Shown: positions 1 through 9,366 of the stretch, in pieces
How the letters are laid out: each line of letters starts with the position of its first letter
Numbering within the stretch: position 1 is the stretch's first letter
Assembly: GCA_964405465.1 (NCBI GenBank)
Contig: CAYONZ010000003.1
Span: 1-64,000, forward strand
DNA: 64,000 nucleotides
Reading direction: 5' to 3'
DNA from: CAYONZ01 sp964405465
GTDB lineage: Bacteria > Bdellovibrionota > Bdellovibrionia > Bdellovibrionales > JAMPXM01
Translations under genes and position numbers: made by a program
Notes under the pieces: model-generated
Seen by the model: only the letters and a program-made list of their open reading frames with translations
Database searches by the model: none
What the model was told of the DNA's origin: nothing

Positions 1-685
1 CTTTTAAAGTGTATTTTGCTGTCCCGAGGTTTTTCTGATCGACCAGTTTTTCAAACCGCAGGTTTGCCCCCTCCGTCTCAGCATCCAAACCATAAACAAT
101 ATCCGGAGATGTCGATTTCCAAAGTGCCTCAACAGCAGAATTCACAGCCCCGCACTTGTTTGCGACCTCGGCCAATTGATCCATCGTGCCCAATCCCAAT
201 TTTGCTTTTAAATCATTGCACAGACTCGTGTTTACGGACGTGCAAATTTTCACATCAGAACTTCGACACTTGGTCGCTGCAGAAATTTTCCAGTCCTGAC
301 CCACTTGTAAATGAGAAAATTCTTCGACCACATTTTTGCCACCAAGTTTGCGGTACTGTACAATTTCACCTGGGTTACCACCGACCGATTCGAAAACTTG
401 AACATACTGAGTCACTGTTTTCGAGGCATCACCGCTCGGATTGTAGGTGCGAGAGACATCGACAAGCAGTGGCTTTTTAAGCTGTTCGTTAGTTTGCCAT
501 GATCCTGTTTTTGCTAATGTCGTACCTTTGGAGTACGGGCCGCTCTTAATCTGTAGGCTTTGATCTTGGTTGCCATAGACATATTTTCCGTAATCTATGA
601 CAGTATCTTCTACACCATGTGCCCCTAGCGAAGACACCACAACCAGCGTTGCAACCAACCCTGCGAAAACCCCTCTTTGCATCAT
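1..685 (-). CDS. Secreted protein of unknown function (partial, runs off the left edge)
   Basis: An open frame runs leftward from an ATG at 685 to the window edge with no stop (228 codons visible). A ribosome binding site (AAGGAG, about 692-697) sits just upstream of the start. The N-terminus MMQRGVFAGLVATLVVVSS followed by LGAHG looks like a Sec signal peptide, so export is inferred. The mature part is polar and beta-rich in appearance, with four cysteines near residues 140, 148, 156 and 178. I recognise no family. The plus-strand frames over this stretch are judged to be shadows, because the minus frame has a ribosome binding site and a signal peptide. Confidence 0.7.
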   Translation of the reverse strand, partial: MMQRGVFAGLVATLVVVSSLGAHGVEDTVIDYGKYVYGNQDQSLQIKSGPYSKGTTLAKTGSWQTNEQLKKPLLVDVSRTYNPSGDASKTVTQYVQVFESVGGNPGEIVQYRKLGGKNVVEEFSHLQVGQDWKISAATKCRSSDVKICTSVNTSLCNDLKAKLGLGTMDQLAEVANKCGAVNSAVEALWKSTSPDIVYGLDAETEGANLRFEKLVDQKNLGTAKYTLK

Positions 686-979
686 GCATTTCTCCTTTTT
701 GTTCGCGTTCCGCGATTACCTCTTTTTCGACAAATAGAGCCTGGCTGTGCCTCACCCGTATGGGACTCGGTTTCAACCGAAACTTTTATTTAATAGTACT
801 TCTTGTCTCAATTTGAAACAATCGCTCAGTTGAGAACTGTCTCTAAATAAAACCAATTTACATAAAATCTGAAAGAGATCCAGCGAACAAGTGTTCGTTT
901 GTTACACAACTTACATAGAATCTTAATCCCCTAGACCAAAGTCGCATGAGAAACTGATGACACAAGACAAGGAGAACGT

Positions 980-1168
980 ATGTTGAAAAAGTCTCGGACC
1001 GGATATGATCACGAAGAATTATATTTCCACGAACTCAACCAAAACCTAATTCGTAAAATGAAAAATCACGATTCAAATGTCATTTCGCTAGATGCCGTGA
1101 GAAAATCGAAACAGCGAGACAGCAATGCAAGAAAAAACAACAGAACCAACTCAAAGAAAGCCGCATAA
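980..1168 (+). CDS. Small basic hypothetical protein
   Basis: A 62-residue protein preceded by a clear ribosome binding site (AAGGAGAACGT, then ATG). It begins MLKKSRTGYDHEELYFHELN and ends in a Lys/Arg/Asn-rich tail (KNNRTNSKKAA). It has no membrane segment and no cysteines. The acidic-aromatic first half and strongly basic second half suggest a nucleic-acid- or protein-binding small protein, but this is inference. It stands alone, between the divergent secreted protein and the PAS kinase, with 117 bp to the latter. No family recognised. Confidence 0.6.
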   Translation: MLKKSRTGYDHEELYFHELNQNLIRKMKNHDSNVISLDAVRKSKQRDSNARKNNRTNSKKAA

Positions 1169-1285
1169 ACCAGACAAAGAGCCTGACTGAAATTCAAGTA
1201 ATTGTTACGCGTCTTCATTGGGACTGAGTTTTGAGTCTAGTCGAATAAAGATCAAGATCAGTCATTCCGATCAGTCCTTTACGGA

Positions 1286-3976
1286 ATGAATATGAAAAGT
1301 AATTTAACTGCATTGGCGATTCAACACACTGACGATTTGGTGGCACTTCTAGACGCCACAGGCCGAGTCATTTCGGCGAATGACAATTGGGCAACCAAAA
1401 CCGGAATGCCCATCGACAAGATTGAGAACCAAAATATTTCACAGCTGTTGTGCGATTCAGATCGAAAGTTTCTCACTTCAATTCTGACCCAAAAGGCAAA
1501 AACAGATGCCGGTCTTCCGGCACAATTCCGCTTGCGCCTACAGAAATTAAACGGCGAGCCGATTTTAGCGAAAGCCAAATTTGTATTTCAAGAAAATGGC
1601 ACGATACTCACAATTTGGCAGGATGTTTCTGAAATCATGCGAATTGAAAAACAATTTGAGTACGAAAAAAGCCGCTATATGGAAAACCGAAAGCTCGGAA
1701 AATTCGGTGAGTGGGAATTAAACCTCGTCACAAAAAAGATTTGGTTTTCTAAAGAACTGTTACAAATACTCGAGCTTGAGACACAAACAAGCACCCATGA
1801 AAGTGCCACCTTCTTCAAGAGAGTTCACTCTGAAGATTGTGAACGAGTCATTGAAATTCAGTCATTGGCCTCGAAAATTCAATCTGGCTTTCGCACTGAG
1901 TTTCGGTGGCACTGCAACTCTACAAAAATAAAATGGATTCTCCAACATGGTCAGGCTCTGCTTGGGGCCGACGGTACTGTGATTGGCATTCGTGGAATTG
2001 CCCAAGACATTTCTGAGATGCGCCACACCCATGATGAGATCCAAAGAATGTCACAGTTGTTGGTCCAATCGCAAGAAGTAGCTCGGATTGCGAGCTGGTC
2101 TTTAGATGCAGAGACGCTCGAAGGCATTTCAACAGACCTTTTTTACGAACTTCTCGAAATTAAACCAAACTCTAGAATGAATTTTCGCGACTATCTCGAA
2201 CGCTGTCACCCAGATGACCGCGGGCAGCTGCTCGAGAGCCTCAATCATGTATTGTCTGGCAATGAGGTATTTTATGAGCATCGAATTAGATCCGAAACAA
2301 ACGAAATAAAATATGTCTTCTTGGCTGCCAAGCCCATACATTTTAAGGTCGATGGCAAACCCAAAACAATAATCGGCACGATCCAAGATATCACCTGGCA
2401 AAAGAAACTACAGGAAGAGTCTATAATTAGCCAAAAGAAACTCATGATGGCACTTGAAGTGTCAGAGTATGCTGTGTGGGAATGGAGCCAGTTTCGCGAC
2501 ATCATTCGCTATGAACACGTTCCAACACTCTTTTTAGGCTATGAAAAATCCCAATTGCCCAGTAGCAAAGAGAAGTTTTTGGAGTTGGTTCACCCCGATG
2601 ACAAAGCAGGACTCGCCAAAGAACTTGAAAGTTATTTAGACAAAAGAAATTTTCAATTCGAACATGAATTTCGGTACCGCCACTTCGATGGAAGCTATCA
2701 TTGGCTAAAAATTATCGGCAATAGATTGACCGATCAATTTACAGGAAAAATCCGAACTGTCGGTCTTCTCAAGGACATCACTCAAGAGGCTTTAACATCA
2801 GATCATATTCAACACGTCACTGAATTGCAGCGAGCCATTGTCGACACAGCTGGATTGAGCGTCATAACCACAGATCCAAATGGTGAAGTGGTTTCAATAA
2901 ATGTTGCAGCGGAAAGACTCCTGGGCCACTCCAAAGACCCTGAGGATCACTCGCTCTTTTTTGTGGACCTTATTGAACCAACAGAACTGAGTTCTATATT
3001 GAGTGCAGATCTAAAAGAAAAAATGGATGACTCAAGATCTATTTGGAATCAACTCATTGATTGGTCGGCAGACATCGACCACAATGAGAAGCTCTGGAAG
3101 TTCGTCCACAAAGATGGGCACACCGTCATAGTCGCTTTAACGTCAGCGCCCCTGCTCGATTCAACCGGCCACATCAATGGCTTCGTGTTGATACTCAACC
3201 CCGCTGGACTTGAGGCCGCTACGAGTGATCGTAGTGTTGATGCTAATTCTCAACATCCTAGCAACGACTCGAAGGCAGACATAGAACAACTCAAAACCAA
3301 AATTTTAACCTATGCCAAACTTGCGGGACTAGGCGAAATGGCTGGTGGAGTTGCTCATGAAATCAACAATCCATTGGCAGTGGTGCTCGGCAAGGCAAGT
3401 CAGGTAAAAAGAGAAGCTCAAAAACCAGCCCCGGATTTATCAATGATTTTTGACGGCGCCGAGAAGATAGAAAAAATGGGAAACCGCATTTCTGCAGTCA
3501 TCAAAACTCTCAAGAATTTTGCTCGGTCTGCTGATGACGACTTTATGGAAAATTCCACTTTGTCAGTGGTAATGGAGCAAGCTCTTACCATGTGTCAGAT
3601 CCGATTTAAGAACAATGGAGTTGAACTTCGCGTTTTCTCAAATGAAGACACATCGATAGAGTGCCGACCGATACAGATTTCGCAGGCCATTCTGAATGTG
3701 CTCTTCTTTCTTTTTGATGTCGTGAAATCTGAAAGCCACAAATGGGTGCAAATCGAAACTTTGTCACAAACAGATTATGTTGATATAGTGTTAACATGCG
3801 GGGGAACGATCAATTCGTTGGCAAGTGACGAAAAGACCGATGTTCCCAACGCCCTAAGTGTGGCAAACGAAATCGTATCGAGGCACTTAGGGTTATTAGT
3901 AGTTGGACCGCATGAACCACACGTCAAATATGTGATTCGTTTACCACGGAAGCAACAACAGAAGGTGGCAGCATGA
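1286..3976 (+). CDS. Cytoplasmic multi-PAS histidine kinase-like protein with degenerate ATPase domain
   Basis: 896 residues with no membrane segment. About five PAS-type modules occupy roughly residues 10-650 (PAC-like motifs such as GIRGIAQDIS, TIIGTIQDITW and TVGLLKDIT are visible). A HisKA domain follows, with an intact H-box GEMAGGVAHEINNP (His near 691). The catalytic domain is abnormal: the N-box reads LNVLFFLFDVV where LLNLLxNAxxA is usual, the DxGxG box is replaced by LTCGGTINS, and no GTGLGL box is present. ATP binding is therefore doubtful. The next gene overlaps it by 4 nt (ATGA), a response regulator, so the two form a pair. The ribosome binding site is weak. Likely a phospho-relay partner or phosphatase rather than a normal kinase (inference). 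Confidence 0.8.
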   Translation: MNMKSNLTALAIQHTDDLVALLDATGRVISANDNWATKTGMPIDKIENQNISQLLCDSDRKFLTSILTQKAKTDAGLPAQFRLRLQKLNGEPILAKAKFVFQENGTILTIWQDVSEIMRIEKQFEYEKSRYMENRKLGKFGEWELNLVTKKIWFSKELLQILELETQTSTHESATFFKRVHSEDCERVIEIQSLASKIQSGFRTEFRWHCNSTKIKWILQHGQALLGADGTVIGIRGIAQDISEMRHTHDEIQRMSQLLVQSQEVARIASWSLDAETLEGISTDLFYELLEIKPNSRMNFRDYLERCHPDDRGQLLESLNHVLSGNEVFYEHRIRSETNEIKYVFLAAKPIHFKVDGKPKTIIGTIQDITWQKKLQEESIISQKKLMMALEVSEYAVWEWSQFRDIIRYEHVPTLFLGYEKSQLPSSKEKFLELVHPDDKAGLAKELESYLDKRNFQFEHEFRYRHFDGSYHWLKIIGNRLTDQFTGKIRTVGLLKDITQEALTSDHIQHVTELQRAIVDTAGLSVITTDPNGEVVSINVAAERLLGHSKDPEDHSLFFVDLIEPTELSSILSADLKEKMDDSRSIWNQLIDWSADIDHNEKLWKFVHKDGHTVIVALTSAPLLDSTGHINGFVLILNPAGLEAATSDRSVDANSQHPSNDSKADIEQLKTKILTYAKLAGLGEMAGGVAHEINNPLAVVLGKASQVKREAQKPAPDLSMIFDGAEKIEKMGNRISAVIKTLKNFARSADDDFMENSTLSVVMEQALTMCQIRFKNNGVELRVFSNEDTSIECRPIQISQAILNVLFFLFDVVKSESHKWVQIETLSQTDYVDIVLTCGGTINSLASDEKTDVPNALSVANEIVSRHLGLLVVGPHEPHVKYVIRLPRKQQQKVAA

Positions 3977-4722
3977 ATGAGCCGAGTTCACTCAAAGGAA
4001 AACGCGTACTAGTCGTCGATGACGAAGAACTTATTCGCGAAATGATCAAAGATGAAATTCGTTTTCGCGAAGGTGAAGTTTTCGAAGCAGAGAATGGTAA
4101 ACTCGCGCTCGAGATTGTAAAAAACAATCCAATCGATATCGTGATTTCGGACATTCGTATGCCCAATGGGGACGGCATTCAGTTACTCAAAGCCGTCAAA
4201 GGCCTCAACACCAAGATGCCAATTGTGTTACTCGTCACCGGATATGCCGATATCAACACGGAAGATGCTCATGAACTTGGCGCACAGGCTTTGTTGCAAA
4301 AACCGATTGATTTTGACCAGCTGGAGAGGGAACTCGCCAATGCCACTCTTAACCAAGAACAAAAGTGGGCACGCAAATCAGATAGAATTAAAGTGGATCT
4401 CAATATTGAGCTCAAGCTTCCGGATCTGGCCTCTTCTATCTCAAGCCATTTGTTTAATATTGGGCAAGGAGGATTTTTTCTCAAAGTCGACAAAGGAATA
4501 CCGAAACCTGGACAGACAATCGAGTTTAAAATTTTGTTCAATTCAGATGCGTGTCTTGAATTTTCCGGAAAAGGATACGTAAGGTGGGCTAGAACCCAAT
4601 CACAACCGGATCTACCAAGTGGTTGTGGCGTAGAAATTGAGTTTTTAAATGATGCTCAGATTGAAACATGGATGCGGGAGATTAACAAACTCAAACCCAC
4701 CGCAACTATTCCAAAATCTTAG
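3973..4722 (+). CDS. Response regulator: CheY-like receiver plus PilZ domain
   Basis: 249 residues, start overlapping the stop of the preceding kinase-like gene, so translationally coupled. The receiver (residues 10-125) has the acidic pair VVDDEE, the phospho-acceptor Asp60 in VISDIRMP, the Thr in VTGYA and the Lys in LQKPID. The second half is a PilZ domain: the RxxxR motif (RKSDR) followed downstream by NIGQGGFFLK in the place of the usual DxSxxG box, as in proteins that bind cyclic di-GMP. Output is thus likely cyclic di-GMP-linked control of motility or secretion rather than DNA binding. A bidirectional terminator follows directly. Confidence 0.9.
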   Translation: MNEPSSLKGKRVLVVDDEELIREMIKDEIRFREGEVFEAENGKLALEIVKNNPIDIVISDIRMPNGDGIQLLKAVKGLNTKMPIVLLVTGYADINTEDAHELGAQALLQKPIDFDQLERELANATLNQEQKWARKSDRIKVDLNIELKLPDLASSISSHLFNIGQGGFFLKVDKGIPKPGQTIEFKILFNSDACLEFSGKGYVRWARTQSQPDLPSGCGVEIEFLNDAQIETWMREINKLKPTATIPKS

Positions 4723-4767
4723 ATAAGGTTTACTTAAAAAATTTAATTAAATTCTGAAAATAAAAAA

Positions 4768-4790
4768 GCTCGAGCAACTCGAGCCTTTTT
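4768..4790. terminator. Bidirectional intrinsic terminator
   Basis: A perfect 7-bp stem (GCTCGAG, loop CAA, CTCGAGC) is flanked by an A-run on the left and a T-run on the right. It sits between the convergent receiver-PilZ gene and the minus-strand mini-protein and can serve both. Confidence 0.8.
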
Positions 4791-4832
4791 CGCGAAAAGC
4801 TTTCGCATGCTTCGTGCCGATATCGAAAGAGA

Positions 4833-5072
4833 TCATCCCCCGACAACTGCTCCCGCGTTTTCTTTCAAACATTTGATCTTGCAACCATCGATTTCAACTT
4901 CCGATCCTGGTGTACAGCTAAGAAATGCCTTCTTAACCGCGTCAAGGGCCGCTTTATCATCGAGATCTTTACTGCATGCTTTCTTAACCGTCTCTTTTAC
5001 AGTCTCAACTTTTCCTGCGAAAGAGGGCAAAGCAATCAGTGTTAGTGCTAAAACCATCATCAGATTTTTCAT
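4833..5072 (-). CDS. Small secreted four-cysteine protein, paralogue of the one at 6599-6835
   Basis: 79 residues from the ATG at 5072, chosen because GGTGGAG lies at proper spacing from it, while the upstream GTG at 5078 abuts that site. A signal peptide (MKNLMMVLALTLIALPSFA) precedes a mature part of about 60 residues with four Cys and an invariant tail KCLKENAGAVVGG. It shares most of its sequence, all four cysteines and the Gly-Gly end with the protein at 6599-6835. The two lie on either side of a beta-barrel gene on the same strand. Probably periplasmic or extracellular with two disulfides (inference). No family known to me. Confidence 0.75.
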   Translation of the reverse strand: MKNLMMVLALTLIALPSFAGKVETVKETVKKACSKDLDDKAALDAVKKAFLSCTPGSEVEIDGCKIKCLKENAGAVVGG

Positions 5073-5104
5073 TTTCACTCCACCAAAATAAAGTTAATTG
5101 CCTT

Positions 5105-5126
5105 AAAAGGAGTGGCAAGCCACTCC
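5105..5126 (-). terminator. Intrinsic terminator or attenuator after the beta-barrel gene
   Basis: Read on the minus strand, a 7-bp stem (GGAGTGG / CCACTCC, loop CTTG) is followed by TTTT. It lies 11 nt after the stop of the beta-barrel gene and before the downstream mini-protein, so that gene may be expressed by read-through at a lower level. Confidence 0.6.
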
Positions 5127-5136
5127 CTCTGCCCTC

Positions 5137-6540
5137 TTAGAAATCAAGTCTCGCATTCAAGTATCCAACTTTGTAGTTGCGCTTGTCTTCGCCAGCCAAG
5201 CCGTAGAATGAAGTGCTATACTGTTGGTTTTGGTTCATATAACCCACACGAACAGTCAAGTTGTCGTCAACTGGCTGTGCATAGTAAACATGATATCCAT
5301 TTCCACGGTTTGAGTAAAAAGAAGTCAAATCTTCACGGCTGAAATCGATTTGCGAAGCAAAACGATTGCCCTGCTGATATTCAACGCCGACAAACGGACT
5401 GTTCAACATAGAAACTGGAACATGGTAGCGAAGTGATGCCAAGTAAACAACACCTGAGGTATCAGTCCCAGAAGTCGAATCATCATAGAACCCTTTTGCA
5501 TAAGGGCTCGAACAGTTCAATGCAGAATTTGGAACCAAACAACCTTCAGCTTTGATGTGAACCAGAACTGATGAAAGACCGATATCAAAACCTAGGTGTG
5601 CCAAGTTGTTGATCTCAAGGCTCGCGCTTGAAATTGCATATTTTTGTACATCAATGCTCGAGTACAAAGTCAAAGCAGAACCATTAGAGTTCACATCAAT
5701 GTTTCCAAGTTTCCATGAATTCATTTCCATGTGCTGTACGATAAAGTTCAACTCATCCCACATTGGTCCACGATTGGTATAATCCAACATGAATGTATAG
5801 TTGTCGGTTTCTGTTGGACCTGTGCTGTATCCCATTGCTGCTGTTCCATAAACTGTTCTCTGTGTAGAGTAAAAGTTTCGAGCCGCCCAAGGTGTATAAA
5901 TCACACGAAGTGCCAATTTGTTGGATTCACTATTCAAGGCTTTGTAGGTAACAGCCGCTCCATCAAGAACTGAACTGTAAGCAAGCTTAGGATAAGTTCC
6001 CAAACGAGCTTTACCATCCCAAAGATGCGTTGGTGAACCCTGAATAGTAGGCAATCGTCCCAAAGACACCACTACCGGAAGAGCTTTCATCGAATAATCA
6101 AAGTACGCCTTTTCTAAATCCACACCTTGGCTTGTTCCATTGTACACAGTTCCAAGATCAGAATACCAGTTGGCAGTTGCTGAATTGTTTAACTCAACCC
6201 CTTGCTTGTAAAACAAGTTCCATGTTTTTGAAGCCATGAGTGTCGAGTAGAACTGCAGGTGATCATTGACATCAGCATTGATATTTAACATCAAGCGCAT
6301 GCGATCATACTTCAAGTTGTCACAAGAATTGTTTCCAGATCCAGCCGTCGAGCAGTCTGCATCTTGAACTTTCTTATCAATGAAGTCCATACGATTGATA
6401 AATGTTCCACTGAACTTGAAGGTGTTCAGCATCTGATTCGCTTCGAGTTCTGACACTCGATCCTCTATGCTCTTACTTGAAGCTTGTGCGCCTGTCGCGA
6501 ACGCTAAGCCAAGAATTGCAACTAAAAACTTTTTGTTCAT
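5137..6540 (-). CDS. Outer-membrane beta-barrel, porin-like (possibly DUF3373-type)
   Basis: 467 residues from the ATG at 6540, which has AGGAGTG just upstream; the longer frame adds residues without a signal. The signal peptide MNKKFLVAILGLAFATGAQA is followed by a short coiled-coil-like stretch (KSIEDRVSELEANQ), then alternating amphipathic strands rich in aromatic residues. The protein ends ARLDF, the C-terminal Phe typical of proteins inserted by the BAM machinery. The N-terminal coiled coil and length resemble DUF3373-type porins, but that assignment is from memory. The gene lies between two paralogous Cys-rich secreted mini-proteins (58 bp after the first), which suggests a shared operon and function. 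Confidence 0.8.
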   Translation of the reverse strand: MNKKFLVAILGLAFATGAQASSKSIEDRVSELEANQMLNTFKFSGTFINRMDFIDKKVQDADCSTAGSGNNSCDNLKYDRMRLMLNINADVNDHLQFYSTLMASKTWNLFYKQGVELNNSATANWYSDLGTVYNGTSQGVDLEKAYFDYSMKALPVVVSLGRLPTIQGSPTHLWDGKARLGTYPKLAYSSVLDGAAVTYKALNSESNKLALRVIYTPWAARNFYSTQRTVYGTAAMGYSTGPTETDNYTFMLDYTNRGPMWDELNFIVQHMEMNSWKLGNIDVNSNGSALTLYSSIDVQKYAISSASLEINNLAHLGFDIGLSSVLVHIKAEGCLVPNSALNCSSPYAKGFYDDSTSGTDTSGVVYLASLRYHVPVSMLNSPFVGVEYQQGNRFASQIDFSREDLTSFYSNRGNGYHVYYAQPVDDNLTVRVGYMNQNQQYSTSFYGLAGEDKRNYKVGYLNARLDF

Positions 6541-6598
6541 ATGAAGCACTCCTATGTTGCTAAAGTTAAATTGATTTCTACGTTTAATATTTGTTTGA

Positions 6599-6835
6599 TT
6601 ATCCACCGACAACGGCCCCAGCGTTCTCTTTCAAACACTTTATTTTACAACCTTTAACCTCAACATCTGACCCAGGTGTGCAGGTTAGATATGCTTTTTT
6701 CACAAGCTCCAGAGCCGTCGAATCATCGAGCTCCAGCTTGCACGAATTCTTCACTGTGTCCTTTACGGTATCTATTTTACCGGCAAAGGACGACACGCAA
6801 ACAAACAATGTCGCGGTCAGAAGGAATATCTTCAT
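6599..6835 (-). CDS. Small secreted four-cysteine protein, paralogue of the one at 4833-5072
   Basis: 78 residues from the ATG at 6835, preceded by GGAGGAC; the open frame extends further upstream but without a start signal. Signal peptide MKIFLLTATLFVCVSSFA, then KIDTVKDTVKNSC and the same conserved second half as its paralogue, with four Cys in matching positions and the end KCLKENAGAVVGG. It is the first gene of the apparent mini-protein / beta-barrel / mini-protein unit. Differences between the copies are spread over the signal peptide and helices, while the C-terminal 25 residues are almost unchanged, implying selection on the tail. Confidence 0.75.
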   Translation of the reverse strand: MKIFLLTATLFVCVSSFAGKIDTVKDTVKNSCKLELDDSTALELVKKAYLTCTPGSDVEVKGCKIKCLKENAGAVVGG

Positions 6836-7152
6836 GTTGTCCTCCAAGATGGTTTCCAGTTTATGCTCTAACAGCTCAACATAAATTCTCGTAATGAGAC
6901 AATCAAAACTTAATAAGTCCACTTAGACCTAGACCTTTCAGAACAACACTTATCATTTGCTAAATATTTCTCACAGATCAGGACCTTTAGTGTGGAATTG
7001 CTCTCACTGAATCTCCATAATTTCCAGGCTAAGATCCCGATTCTTTTGCATTTAATCCAATTCATGTTTTTGTAATATCCTTTAGCCAGAAGGTTTTGAG
7101 ACCGAAAAGACCTATAGAGATTTGAAATTTTCGCAAACGTCAAGGAGCCTCA

Positions 7153-8802
7153 ATGAGACTATCAATACTTAGGAAATCATCCTTACCACTGATTCCGCTC
7201 ATGCTCGTTGGTGTGCTGGTAGGACTGATTTCATTTCGCTCATTAAGTAACAGTACTTCACAACTAAGAGACACATGGACTATTGTGGTTTACGCACAAA
7301 AAGCTCAGGTGTTCGCAACCGACATTTCAAATCACATGGGCCGATACATGCTTGATCCAACCCAAACAAAAGCACTTACCGATAAAGCGACTGCTACCGA
7401 GCAACTCAATAAGGCAATGGATGAAATGCGACTTAAAGCAACGAATCTAGAGCTCTTCGAGCTTGCCGACAAGTTAACCGAAATTGACGAGAAACAACTA
7501 AAACCTGCTGAGTCCAAAATCTTAAAGCTCAACAATGAAGGAAAGCCCAAAGAGTCCCTGGCTGTCTACTCCACAGAATATATTCCTGCACTAGAAGCAT
7601 ACTTAAAATCTACTGAGGCTCTGGTCGTGAAGGCTAAAGAAGCTGCTGAGGTCGAAACCAATAACATCGACCAGGGAATGAAAATGGCGTTACGATACAT
7701 CCTCCTCAGCCTTGGCGGAGGAATAGTGTTGGTGGCACTTGTTCAGATCTATATCAGCATTGCGCTTTCACGAAACCTTCGCGAAGTCGCCTCCAAGTTG
7801 GCATCAGGGGCAGATGTTGTCGCCGGAGCCTCTGAGCAAATTTCAAATTCAAGCAAAGGTTTACTTGAAAGCGGAATTTCCCAGGCCGAGGCGCTGCAGG
7901 AAACTGTGGCGACTATTGACGAGGTCAGTGCAATGGTCGATATGAACGCTGCCAACGCCAAAAATTCAGAACAGTACACATTGAACTCAGAAAAGGTTTT
8001 AGAACTTGGCCGCCAAACTGTAGAGCGCATGCTTTTCGCCATCGATGAAATCGGTAAAGCCAATCGTGAGATCACTGATCAAATTGAATTGAGTAACAAA
8101 GAAGTTTCAGGAATTGCTCAGGTAATTTCTGAGATCGGCAATAAAACAAAAGTGATCAATGATATCGTATTCCAAACAAAGCTCTTGTCCTTTAACGCAT
8201 CTGTCGAGGCTGCTCGAGCAGGCGAACATGGAAAGGGATTTTCAGTAGTTGCAGAAGAGGTTGGAAACCTGGCCCAGATGAGTGGAGCCGCAGCCCAAGA
8301 GATTTCACAGATTCTCGAGACTAGTATCAAGAGAGTTGACTCGGTTGTGAAAAATACCCGAGATCGAATCGATAAATTCGTAAGACACGGAAACGAAAAA
8401 ATTGAGGCTGGTACCAAAATTTCAAAAGAATTTGAAAAGGTTTTCGATCAAATCGTGGCCGATGCACAAGAGCTTAGAAAAATGATTGTCGCAATTTCGA
8501 CAGCCTCAAACGAACAATCAATTGGCGTTCAGGGTATCAACCAAGCGTTGAACCAAATCGACGATGTGGCACAACAAAATACGGCCAACTCAAAGCTCTC
8601 TGCAACCGCCGCTGATGAATTAAAAGCGCAGGTCGATGGACTTCGTAATATGGTTGACGACTTGATCGTAACTGTTGAAGGACAAAAAGCCAGCATGAAG
8701 GAAGTCTTCAAGAGCCTTCGATTTAAAAAGAACGTAGCAGAAGAGATTTCCGAGTCCGATGAAGGCGATACCGAAGAACATCAAGACACTGATGCTGCGT
8801 GA
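7153..8802 (+). CDS. Methyl-accepting chemotaxis protein, 4HB-type sensor
   Basis: 549 residues, start supported by AAGGAG. Transmembrane helix 1 at about 11-29, a helical periplasmic sensor of about 150 residues, helix 2 at about 181-205, then directly the long signalling coiled coil. I see no clear HAMP domain between helix 2 and the coiled coil. The highly conserved hairpin tip is present (FNASVEAARAGEHGKGF, SVVAEEVG). The acidic C-terminal tail (ESDEGDTEEHQDTDAA) is not a CheR-docking pentapeptide. It signals to CheA/CheW; the ligand is unknown. Its hairpin is nearly identical to that of the MCP at 20895-22577. It is monocistronic by appearance. Confidence 0.93.
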   Translation: MRLSILRKSSLPLIPLMLVGVLVGLISFRSLSNSTSQLRDTWTIVVYAQKAQVFATDISNHMGRYMLDPTQTKALTDKATATEQLNKAMDEMRLKATNLELFELADKLTEIDEKQLKPAESKILKLNNEGKPKESLAVYSTEYIPALEAYLKSTEALVVKAKEAAEVETNNIDQGMKMALRYILLSLGGGIVLVALVQIYISIALSRNLREVASKLASGADVVAGASEQISNSSKGLLESGISQAEALQETVATIDEVSAMVDMNAANAKNSEQYTLNSEKVLELGRQTVERMLFAIDEIGKANREITDQIELSNKEVSGIAQVISEIGNKTKVINDIVFQTKLLSFNASVEAARAGEHGKGFSVVAEEVGNLAQMSGAAAQEISQILETSIKRVDSVVKNTRDRIDKFVRHGNEKIEAGTKISKEFEKVFDQIVADAQELRKMIVAISTASNEQSIGVQGINQALNQIDDVAQQNTANSKLSATAADELKAQVDGLRNMVDDLIVTVEGQKASMKEVFKSLRFKKNVAEEISESDEGDTEEHQDTDAA

Positions 8803-9366
8803 TCTGCCCTCCTGGATACAACCAACGAGTCTCGCCAGAAGTCACTCTGCCCAAAACCGTGCCCAGGGTATGACCAGCTCGGCAGATTCAAAGTGATTCT
8901 CCTGTCTATCTCGCATTGATCCATACTAATTGCTGTCCATATCGTTTCATTATTCGTAATCGGGCAAGAGGCAATAACAACCCCTCCGAAAACTGTCAGC
9001 CTTTGCAACACCTACTGCATCCTTCCTTCAAACAACCTTGCTAAAGCTAATGGGCGCTCGCCACTTAAAGGAAAATTTCGTCGTGGTGAGAATGTGCGAC
9101 CAATTAAATGGCGCAGCCAATTTTTGCAACTCACTGAGACCCTAAAAGCAAATCGATCAACTTCAGAATGCCACTTCCTCAAAGACTCTCAATGGTCAAA
9201 TTCTCAATGACCTAAATCATTTCAATATCTGCGCAGCCAGAAACTCAAGAGATGCGGCTTAAATTGCCGAAAAAGAAATATCATGCCATTTTTTCAAGGG
9301 AGAGATAAACCTGACTCAAAAAAAATGGAAGTGGTCCGTCTTTTGGGAGAGGAGAGGAGAACAACA
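8803..9366. other. Gene-free stretch between convergent genes
   Basis: 564 bp between the stop of the MCP and the stop of the PAS kinase on the other strand. The short frames here lack ribosome binding sites and family resemblance. A small direct repeat CTCAATG occurs twice near 9188-9210. I see no strong terminator, promoter, RNA gene or mobile-element end. Confidence 0.4.

Noticed and set aside
16..480. A 154-codon plus-strand open frame at the left edge
   Set aside because: It has no ribosome binding site and a Pro/His/Cys/Ser-rich composition typical of an antisense shadow. The minus strand here has a signal peptide, ribosome binding site and open frame to the edge.
6910..7143. A minus-strand frame of 77 codons between the mini-protein and the MCP
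   Set aside because: No ribosome binding site, odd composition, and it fills the MCP promoter region.
8781..9011. A minus-strand frame of 76 codons after the MCP
   Set aside because: It overlaps the MCP end, lacks a ribosome binding site and has no recognisable domain.
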